A DNA stretch of 64,000 nt, taken from positions 62,001-126,000 of the forward strand of contig LADP01000019.1 in the NCBI GenBank assembly GCA_000961575.1, written 5' to 3'. A model generated the notes under the pieces. It was not told where the DNA came from, ran no database searches, and was given only the letters and a program-made list of their open reading frames with translations. A program made the translations under genes and the position numbers. Source of the DNA: Peptococcaceae bacterium BRH_c8a (GTDB taxonomy: Bacteria > Bacillota > Desulfotomaculia > Desulfotomaculales > Desulfallaceae). Shown piece by piece: positions 58,093-64,000 of the stretch. Numbering within the stretch: the first letter of the stretch is position 1; each line of letters starts with the position of its first letter.

Positions 58093-59223
58093 TTATTCTT
58101 TGCGCGGCCCCAATACCGCGTCGATTAACTCCTGGTCAAAGGGTTTGCCTTCGGCCAGCAGTTGCCGGTATTTAATAAAGTCAATGGTGTCTTTGCCGGT
58201 CAGCTTTTTAGTGTTAAAAGCGTTAAATCCCAGGTAGGCTTCGCTCATCATGTTGGCCCCCAGCCAGTGACGGGAGCTGATCTTGGCCTGGTCCCAGTAA
58301 TACTTTTTCTTGACCCGCACGCTGTCAACGGACATCTGCAGGCAGTTGGGGAATAAGTTGGTCAGCTTGTAGAGCGTTTTGTCGATTTCTTTGTCCAACA
58401 GGGTGAAGTCAACTTCCCCTTCTTTGAGCATTTGCTTGGCTTTGACCGCGGCGTCGCCGGTGACGGACTCACCGTATACAATTTCGCCGTCAGCCACGTA
58501 CTGGTCGGTAACGATTAGTGGATTACGCATAAATTCGCCACTAAATTTAAGCACGGGAACGGCTTTAGAGATTAGGCCCAGGCGGGCCATTTTATAAGCG
58601 CTCCACATTTCGCAGGAAATGCAGTTCCACATGGCTTGCTCCATGCCCAGGTACCAGTGTAAAAAGTCAGTGGAGCCGCCGACGGGGGCCGAACCGTGTT
58701 TGGGCCCGGCCTGTCCGAAAATGGCCAGGTCGGAAGAAATGGTCACGTCGCAAGCCATGCCGATTTCCTGACCACCGGCCACCCGCATGCCGTTAACCCG
58801 GCAGATTACTGGTTTTTTGCAATTTAAGATGCCGTCCACCATGCCGTTGAACAGATCCATATAGGCCATATACTCGCTGGGATTGCCGCTGTAGTATTCG
58901 GCATATTCCTTGGTATTGCCGCCGGTGCAAAAGGCTTTGTCCCCGGCTGCGGTAAAGACCACGGCCACTACCGACCGGTCCATGGATGCTTTATGGAAAC
59001 CGGCGATTACCCCTTTGACCATTTCCGTTGTGTAGGAGTTATATTGGGCAGGGTTGTTAAGTATAACCCAAGCTGAATATAATCCTTCAATCGCGTTGCC
59101 GTTTGGATCTACTATAGGCTTTTTTTCGTATACCACACACGGTGCCTCGGTGCCGAAATGCTCATCACCAAAAATATCGTGATCTTTGATGTCGGTTTGA
59201 CGGGGCCACTTGTTTAGTTCCAT
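58093..59223 (-). CDS. bamA: 6-oxocyclohex-1-ene-1-carbonyl-CoA hydrolase (BamA/Oah)
   Basis: The 376-residue protein is the ring-opening hydrolase of anaerobic aromatic degradation: FCTGGNTKEYAEYYSGNPSEYMAYMDLFNGMVDGILNCKKPVICRVNGMRVAGGQEIGMACDVTISSDLAIFGQAGPKHGSAPVGGSTDFLHW is the highly conserved core used as a marker for this pathway. It hydrates and cleaves the ring to give 3-hydroxypimelyl-CoA. The ATG follows AGGAGGG. It is preceded by the DUF35/thiolase/SDR genes and followed by bamR and bamQ. Confidence 0.95.
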   Translation of the reverse strand: MELNKWPRQTDIKDHDIFGDEHFGTEAPCVVYEKKPIVDPNGNAIEGLYSAWVILNNPAQYNSYTTEMVKGVIAGFHKASMDRSVVAVVFTAAGDKAFCTGGNTKEYAEYYSGNPSEYMAYMDLFNGMVDGILNCKKPVICRVNGMRVAGGQEIGMACDVTISSDLAIFGQAGPKHGSAPVGGSTDFLHWYLGMEQAMWNCISCEMWSAYKMARLGLISKAVPVLKFSGEFMRNPLIVTDQYVADGEIVYGESVTGDAAVKAKQMLKEGEVDFTLLDKEIDKTLYKLTNLFPNCLQMSVDSVRVKKKYYWDQAKISSRHWLGANMMSEAYLGFNAFNTKKLTGKDTIDFIKYRQLLAEGKPFDQELIDAVLGPRKE

Positions 59224-59314
59224 GTTTTAAACCCTCCTGATTAAATTAAATATTTATTTTAAATGGATAAACAAACAATGAGCTTAGTAACTATTCACCT
59301 CCCCGATTCATGCC

Positions 59315-59728
59315 TTAGGCCTTGATAAACTCGTAGGTGATTTGACCATCGGGTAGGTTAACTACCGCGGCCTTTAATGACATCACCACCATCGTTTCTT
59401 CTTTGGCGATGGCACTGCTTAAGCGGCCAAAAACCTTAGTCCCGTTAAAGTCCGCCAGGGCCAGGGTGTAGGGTACGTCTTTCTCAAAACCCGTGGGGGC
59501 ATAGTTGACGCGGGTATAGCTGAGCAGGTTGCCCGGGCCCTCAATGTTAATCCATACCATGTCACTGCCCAGGCAACCACAGCAGTCTGCCCGGGGCGGG
59601 AAATATGTATTCCCGCAACTTATGCACTTGGTACCTTTAAGTTCGTTGCTTTCCAGGGCTGCCACAAAAGCGTTTACCTTGGTCTGGGAAGTAAAACTTT
59701 TGTGCCCGAATTTTTCAAAACCCATCAT
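59315..59728 (-). CDS. DUF35/OB-fold zinc-ribbon partner of thiolase
   Basis: The 137-residue protein has a zinc ribbon (CISCGNTYFPPRADCCGC) near residue 37 and an OB-fold domain (GPGNLLSYTRVNYAPTGFEKDVPYTLALADFNGTKVFGRL). Such proteins form complexes with SCP2-type thiolases, as BbsA does with BbsB in toluene degradation. It lies 2 bases after the thiolase stop, so the two are surely partners. Confidence 0.88.
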   Translation of the reverse strand: MMGFEKFGHKSFTSQTKVNAFVAALESNELKGTKCISCGNTYFPPRADCCGCLGSDMVWINIEGPGNLLSYTRVNYAPTGFEKDVPYTLALADFNGTKVFGRLSSAIAKEETMVVMSLKAAVVNLPDGQITYEFIKA

Positions 59729-59730
59729 CT

Positions 59731-60885
59731 CTACCTCCCCAGGATTATTACGTTGCCGTAAACACCGACGCCGCCGATATTATGCACCAGCCCGATGGCA
59801 GCGTTGGGCACCTGGATTGCGCCAGCCTCACCACGTAATTGCTGCACAATTGTCCGCACCTGTGACCCGCCGGTGGCGCCAATGGGGTGTCCCTTGGATA
59901 AAAGCCCCCCGTCAACGTTGACGGGAATTTTACCCCCGATATAGGTTTCACCGGCTCTAATTAGCTCGGCGCCCTGCCCGGGTCCGGCAAAGCCCAGGTT
60001 TTCATAGGCCATCAGTTCAGCGATGGTAAAGCAATCGTGCACTTCCGCCACGTCGATATCCCGGGGGGTAACTCCGGCCATTGCATAAGCTTTTTCGGCG
60101 GCCACGCGGGCACAGGTCAGCCCGTTTAAAGCATCCCGGCCGGTCAGGGTCATGGATGCTGTGGCCGAACCCAGACCCAGCACCCAGACTGGTTTCTTGG
60201 CCATTTCCTTAGCCCTTGCTTGGCTGGCCATAATGATACAAGAGGCGCCGTCCGCATTAGCACAGCAGTCAAACCGCTTTAGCGGGCTGGCCACCATGCC
60301 GGCATTCAAGGCGTCTTCCAACTTAACTTCTTTACGGTAAACAGCTTTTTCATTTAAGATCCCGTATTTTGATGCTTTGACCCTGATTAAGGCCAGGTCT
60401 TTCTCGGTACTGCCATAGCTGGCAAAATGGGCCTGGGCGTGCATGGCGTAGTAGGCCGGCATCATGGTGCCAAATGGTGCTTCCCACATAATGTCCGCGC
60501 CGCGGCCCATGCGCTCCTGGGAATCGGCAGATGATATTTCCGACATTTTCTGAAAGCCCAAGATTAACACCAGATCATGCAGCCCGGACTTAATCATGGA
60601 GTAGCCAACCCTGATGCCGGTGGTACTGGAAGAGCAAACGCTCTCCACCGCAAATGTGGGCTGCGGGTTTAACCCCAGGTACTCGGCAATAATCCCCGAC
60701 GGGCTGCGTTGGTTATCGTATTCCGGAGCCGAACAGATAATGGAGGCATCAATATCACCGGTGCTGATACCCGCATCCTGCATCGCTTCCCTGAACGCTT
60801 CAAAGGCCAGTTCCCTGATGGAACCTTGGTAGCTCCGGACAAAGGCGCTCTGGCCCACACCTATAATCGCTACATCTTTAGACAT
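59731..60885 (-). CDS. SCP2-type thiolase (3-oxopimelyl-CoA or related thiolase)
   Basis: The 384-residue protein has the acyl-transfer Cys84 in VESVCSSSTTGIRVG, HDCFTIAELMAYENLGFAGPGQGAELI with the catalytic His region, and the final GHPIGATGGSQVRTIVQQLRGE. It belongs to the lipid-transfer-protein-like thiolases that need a DUF35 partner, present here. Placed next to bamA and an SDR, it would split 3-oxopimelyl-CoA into glutaryl-CoA and acetyl-CoA; a BbsB-like role is the alternative. Confidence 0.85.
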   Translation of the reverse strand: MSKDVAIIGVGQSAFVRSYQGSIRELAFEAFREAMQDAGISTGDIDASIICSAPEYDNQRSPSGIIAEYLGLNPQPTFAVESVCSSSTTGIRVGYSMIKSGLHDLVLILGFQKMSEISSADSQERMGRGADIMWEAPFGTMMPAYYAMHAQAHFASYGSTEKDLALIRVKASKYGILNEKAVYRKEVKLEDALNAGMVASPLKRFDCCANADGASCIIMASQARAKEMAKKPVWVLGLGSATASMTLTGRDALNGLTCARVAAEKAYAMAGVTPRDIDVAEVHDCFTIAELMAYENLGFAGPGQGAELIRAGETYIGGKIPVNVDGGLLSKGHPIGATGGSQVRTIVQQLRGEAGAIQVPNAAIGLVHNIGGVGVYGNVIILGR

Positions 60886-60924
60886 CTATGAACCTCCCCG
60901 GCATTACCTATCCGGCACCCGTAA

Positions 60925-61671
60925 TTACAGCATCACCATGCCGCCATCCACACAAATGGTTTGGCCGGTTATATAAGCTGAGTCATCGGATGCTAAAAAT
61001 ACTATCATCGGGCTGATTTCGTCAGGCTGCGCAAACCGGCCCAGCGGTATGCGTTCCAGGTACTTGGCTTTAAACTTGGGGTCGTGGGCAATGGTTTTGG
61101 TCATTTCGGTATCGGCCATCGGAGCCACGGTATTAACCCTGATGTTATACCGGGCCAATTCTTTGGCCGCAGATTTGGTTAGGGCATACACCCCACCTTT
61201 GGCCGCGGTGTAATTCACTTGGCCGATGGTGCCTAAAAGCCCGGCGGAGGATGTGATATTGATAATGGAACCCGATTTTTGTTCGATCATTGGTTTGGCT
61301 ACGGCCTGCAGACAGTTAAATGTGCCGGTGAGGTTAATCCGGATGACCTCGTCCCATTGTTCTGGAGTCATTTTCCATAACATGCCCGGCTTGCTGATGC
61401 CCGCGTTGTTAAAAAGTATATCGATACGGCCAAATACGGCCAGGGTTTCATCCACCATTTTTTGCACCTGTTCGCGATCACCAACGTCAACGCTCATAAC
61501 CAGGTACCGGGCGCCTGTCGCCTTGACTTTTTCCACTACCGGACTGTCCTGGTTAATACTGCGGCTAATGATTACTACTGCCGCGCCGGCACTGGCCATT
61601 GCCAATGCCGCGGCCTCTCCAATGCCCTGCCGGGCGCCCGTGATAATAGCCACTTTTCCCTGCAGTTTCAT
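60925..61671 (-). CDS. SDR-family 3-hydroxyacyl-CoA dehydrogenase
   Basis: The 248-residue short-chain dehydrogenase has GARQGIGEAAALAMASAG for NAD, NNAGISK, SIINITSSAGLLG, and VNYTAAKGGVYAL with the Tyr-Lys pair, ending ITGQTICVDGGM. It is the first gene of the bam operon. From its position it most likely oxidises 3-hydroxypimelyl-CoA to the 3-oxo compound before the thiolase. A half-site AACTATAT lies about 45 bases before its start. Confidence 0.82.
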   Translation of the reverse strand: MKLQGKVAIITGARQGIGEAAALAMASAGAAVVIISRSINQDSPVVEKVKATGARYLVMSVDVGDREQVQKMVDETLAVFGRIDILFNNAGISKPGMLWKMTPEQWDEVIRINLTGTFNCLQAVAKPMIEQKSGSIINITSSAGLLGTIGQVNYTAAKGGVYALTKSAAKELARYNIRVNTVAPMADTEMTKTIAHDPKFKAKYLERIPLGRFAQPDEISPMIVFLASDDSAYITGQTICVDGGMVML

Positions 61672-61712
61672 TTAATCCCCTCCTTTCAAGGCACCCCCGT
61701 GCATGCTAACTA

Positions 61713-61862
61713 AACTATATGGTATGGAATGGATAAAAAAAATCGCTTAAAAGCATGGAAGCGAGGTGAATTAGGGGTGAAACAAGGGTTAACTCTTTTT
61801 GGGTAATTTAAGTCGGTGTTGACAGAATTTTCATAAAAGTTATAAAATCTAACTATATAGTT
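61713..61862. promoter_or_regulatory. Divergent promoter region between the bam operon and the two-component system
   Basis: On the plus strand TTGACA (61819-61824), 16 bases and TATAAA (61841-61846) make a strong promoter for the kinase gene. Its start point falls on the perfect palindrome AACTATATAGTT (61851-61862). A related sequence, AACTATATGGTA, lies at 61713-61724, upstream of the SDR gene on the other strand. The two sites may be bound by the response regulator encoded at the window's end. The other bases of 61672-61818 show nothing clear. Confidence 0.6.
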
Positions 61863-61879
61863 TTCATGAAAAGCCTGGT

Positions 61880-62062
61880 GAGGTGTTTGGTGTTATCTCC
61901 AGGATGCGACTCGCCATTATAATTGAACGAGCTCAATCGCTTACGGGCGCCGGAGAACTCGCGCCCTGCGGGCACGAAAGTCTAGCTCCGGCGCTTATCC
62001 TCCAGCTCTTTCGCTCTTTGAACTAAGCTCCTATGCATCCCTCCGATAACACCAAACACCTC
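61880..62062 (+). ncRNA. Structured leader or MITE-like element closed by an 18-bp inverted repeat
   Basis: GAGGTGTTTGGTGTTATC (61880-61897) is repeated inverted without mismatch at 62045-62062, enclosing about 147 bases. Inside are a second stem, GCGCCGGAG (61947-61955) with CTCCGGCGC (61986-61994), and within that a third, GCCC-tgc-GGGC (61963-61973). No gene fits. If the promoter at 61819 is used, the element makes up most of the 5' leader of the kinase gene and ends 32 bases before its start. It may be a regulatory RNA or a small non-autonomous mobile element; I see no clear target duplication. Confidence 0.55.
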
Positions 62063-62094
62063 CGAAATTTAGTTTTTCGAAGGGAGGCCAGACT

Positions 62095-63777
62095 TTGTTG
62101 TTAACCTTAAAATCCACCGAACCTGAACTGGTTTTGGCCTGCCAGGTGGGCCCTTCATTTAAGACAAACCCTAATTTGGAAGACTCTTTGCAACAGATAT
62201 TACAAACCTCCGTACAATCATTTGGGTTTGGGCGGGCGACCTTTGTGCTCGTGCGGTCAGGTAAAGCCCCTGTCTGGTGGCATGCTGAAAACAAGCTTAT
62301 GCCTAAGGAAAACGTTAAAAAAGATAACTGGCATGCCTGGTACGAGAACTTGAACCGCTCCGGTGGCGGGGACATTAATAGGTTGCTTGACCCCTTAAAC
62401 CCGACGGCTTACACTACCCTGCCGGTGATTTTACAAGCCGGCAATCCGGTAGGTACTATGGAAGTAGGCATTTTTAACACCGACCCCGATACCGCCGAAT
62501 ACATGTTGATTAAAGCACTGTCGCTGGGCCGCCATATGGCCGATATTATTCAGGAATCCTTATTTGGACTGGGCAAAAACCATAAGTTCAGGAACGTGGC
62601 GGCCTGGATGGAAATGATTAGCACCATCAGTTCAACCTTGGACATCCGCCAGGTGCTCCATGTAGTGGCCCAGTTAACCGCCGATTGGTTTCTGGCCCGC
62701 AGTTGCATCCTGATGCTGGATGAAAACGACCATACCTTAATTCCCGCCGTGGCGGTAGGCAGCTATGATACTAAGCTCAAGGAAAGATTTAAGGCTTTAA
62801 AAAACTACCCCCCTTTCAAAGCCATCACTATGGCCATCAAAACGCAACGGCCCGTTGTAGTTACCCCGGATAATATTTATGATTACGTCCCGGCAAATAT
62901 TGTTGAAGACTTTAATTACAATTGGATGGTTTTTGCGCCGATGATTAAAAACAATAAAATCATCGGGATTTTGCAGGTGGATCGACCCTATGGCCCCGTC
63001 GGGTTTGATGCTGAGGCGGCCGAAAATATTTTTGCCGTGGCCAGAGCCACGGCTATTGCTATTGAAAATGCCAGGCTGGTTGAAGTTTTAGGCCAAAAGG
63101 AGCAGCTATTACACCAATTGGTTAACAAAATAATTACCGCCCAGGAGGATGAGCGCAAACGCTTGGCCTCAGACCTGCACGACGGGATTATCCAATCCAT
63201 GATTGCTATTTGGTATCGTTTGCAAAGAGTCTCGGCGGCGGCAGACAAAATTCCTGCCGAATGGCGCAAGGAAGTATCCGGTTTAACCATGCTGTTGGGA
63301 GAACAGATTCAGGATATCAGACGAATTTTGTATGACTTGAGGCCCATTATTTTGGACAACTACGGCTTGGTGCCGGCCATTAAATCTTGTATTGAAAAAA
63401 TTCAGGAGCAGCATGATTTTATTATTGAATTAACTATGGACGGGGAAGACGTCAGGTTTCCGCCGCAAATTGAAATTACCCTGTTCCGTATTTTGCAGGA
63501 AGCGTTGACCAACGTAGTTAAACACTCCGGGGCCACGCTGGTAAAAGTTGCTTTTTCTGCTCAAGACAAGGAAATCATCATGTCGATTACGGATAACGGT
63601 CTGGGTTTAAAAAAACCAGCCCTTAACCAATCCCAGACTCAGGCCCACCTTGGTCTGGCCAGTATCCAGGAAAGAGCCCTCCTTTTAAACGGATCATGCA
63701 GCATCGATTCCCGGTCCGGTGCGGGTACCCGGGTGGAAGTGATCATCCCGCTGCTCAGTGGGCCCGGTAATAACTAA
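62095..63777 (+). CDS. GAF-containing sensor histidine kinase (NarX family)
   Basis: The 560-residue protein has an N-terminal part of about 160 residues without membrane helices, a GAF domain (about 180-330: STLDIRQVLHVVAQLTADWFLARSCILMLDENDHT), the HisKA_3 motif DERKRLASDLHDGIIQSMIA with phospho-acceptor His362, and an HATPase domain (EALTNVVKHSGATLVKVAF, ITDNGLGL, HLGLASIQERALLLNGSCSIDSRSGAGT). It is therefore a cytosolic sensor. The TTG start has AAGGGAGG 7 bases upstream. By position it may control the bam operon, as BamVW does in Geobacter. Confidence 0.88.
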   Translation: MLLTLKSTEPELVLACQVGPSFKTNPNLEDSLQQILQTSVQSFGFGRATFVLVRSGKAPVWWHAENKLMPKENVKKDNWHAWYENLNRSGGGDINRLLDPLNPTAYTTLPVILQAGNPVGTMEVGIFNTDPDTAEYMLIKALSLGRHMADIIQESLFGLGKNHKFRNVAAWMEMISTISSTLDIRQVLHVVAQLTADWFLARSCILMLDENDHTLIPAVAVGSYDTKLKERFKALKNYPPFKAITMAIKTQRPVVVTPDNIYDYVPANIVEDFNYNWMVFAPMIKNNKIIGILQVDRPYGPVGFDAEAAENIFAVARATAIAIENARLVEVLGQKEQLLHQLVNKIITAQEDERKRLASDLHDGIIQSMIAIWYRLQRVSAAADKIPAEWRKEVSGLTMLLGEQIQDIRRILYDLRPIILDNYGLVPAIKSCIEKIQEQHDFIIELTMDGEDVRFPPQIEITLFRILQEALTNVVKHSGATLVKVAFSAQDKEIIMSITDNGLGLKKPALNQSQTQAHLGLASIQERALLLNGSCSIDSRSGAGTRVEVIIPLLSGPGNN

Positions 63778-63820
63778 ACAGAGCTTATTTACAAACACTC
63801 ACTTAGAGGAGGTAAACGGC

Positions 63821-64000
63821 ATGTCATCGATAAACCTAATGATCGTAGATGATCACCCGATGATCAGGGAAGGTCTGGTGGCCATGTTGAGTACCAATGA
63901 TGATATTATTGTGGTGGGCAGTTGCGGGGACGCCGAGGAAGCCAGCCGGATGGCCTTGGCCCAAAGTCCGGACATAATTCTGATGGACATTAAAATGGAA
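63821..64000 (+). CDS. NarL-family response regulator, partial (3' end outside window)
   Basis: ATG 63821 follows AGAGGAGG. The visible 60 residues are the start of a receiver domain: LMIVDDHPMIREGLVAMLSTNDDIIVVGSCGDAEEASRMALAQSPDIILMDIKM, with the acidic pair DD and the phospho-acceptor Asp in ILMDIKM. The HTH output domain lies beyond the window. It is the partner of the kinase 43 bases upstream. Confidence 0.88.
   Translation, partial: MSSINLMIVDDHPMIREGLVAMLSTNDDIIVVGSCGDAEEASRMALAQSPDIILMDIKME

Noticed and set aside
61880-62062. Intrinsic terminator or insertion sequence
   Set aside because: No T-run follows the outer stem, the unit is not coding, and no target duplication is visible, so neither call is supported.
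1-64000. CRISPR arrays, tRNA, rRNA, intact transposases, prophage
   Set aside because: No regular spaced repeats, no tRNA-like or rRNA-like sequence, and no transposase or integrase reading frame was seen.

Overview
The window looks like the chromosome of an anaerobic, endospore-forming, low-to-mid-GC Firmicute of the Desulfotomaculum/Pelotomaculum type (Peptococcaceae sensu lato). The main reasons are a complete spoVA-type spore operon with DUF1657 and DUF421 genes, many acyl-CoA enzymes of anaerobic aromatic-acid degradation, ACR3 arsenite permeases, NuoE/NuoF-like electron-transfer subunits, and two genes with in-frame UGA codons that look like selenoprotein genes. The genus assignment is inference. 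No rRNA, tRNA, CRISPR array or intact insertion sequence was seen.

Layout. 0-8.4 kb: a partial acetyltransferase, FxsA, a GMC dehydrogenase operon, a TSUP permease, a PadR / WtpA-like pair that lacks a signal peptide, and three membrane-protein genes. 8.5-21.8 kb: a TRAP transporter with a GlcD/GlcF-type dehydrogenase and MaoC hydratase, preceded by an SDR / CoA-transferase / acyl-CoA-synthetase operon with a good sigma-54 promoter and a divergently placed sigma-54 activator next to it; then RraA-like and DUF3243 genes. 21.8-28.2 kb: a CoA ligase with a five-component Liv-type ABC importer. 28.3-33.0 kb: a spoVA2mob-like operon (DUF1657, DUF1657, DUF421, SpoVAC, SpoVAD, SpoVAE, YhcN-like). 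33-38.5 kb: Dps, several small genes, an inactive-looking Mrr-type membrane protein and a NuoE/NuoF pair.

38.5-48.5 kb is the most unusual region. On the minus strand it holds an ACR3-like permease, a UGA-containing thioredoxin-like gene, a GcvH-like lipoyl carrier, two DGC-domain proteins, OsmC, dihydrolipoamide dehydrogenase, lipoyl synthase, a lipoate ligase, a radical SAM/SPASM protein, a second ACR3, a UGA-containing HesB-like gene and an ArsR repressor. Four upstream regions share a 16-bp palindrome (ATAAR-N6-CTTAT), which ties the pieces into one apparent regulon. No GcvP or GcvT is present, so the lipoyl carrier probably serves something other than glycine cleavage. I infer a lipoyl/selenol redox relay linked to arsenic or another thiophilic metalloid.

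48.6-51.4 kb is a patchy zone with a probably frameshifted DUF2703 gene, an N-terminally shortened sigma factor, a thioredoxin-like protein, a truncated CcdA fragment and a toxin-antitoxin pair. 51.4-61.7 kb holds an ADP-forming acyl-CoA synthetase and the lower benzoyl-CoA pathway: dienoyl-CoA hydratase, hydroxyacyl-CoA dehydrogenase, ring-opening hydrolase (BamA/Oah), SDR, and thiolase with its DUF35 partner. A divergent NarX/NarL-type two-component system closes the window. Its transcript appears to start with a long leader closed by an 18-bp perfect inverted repeat.
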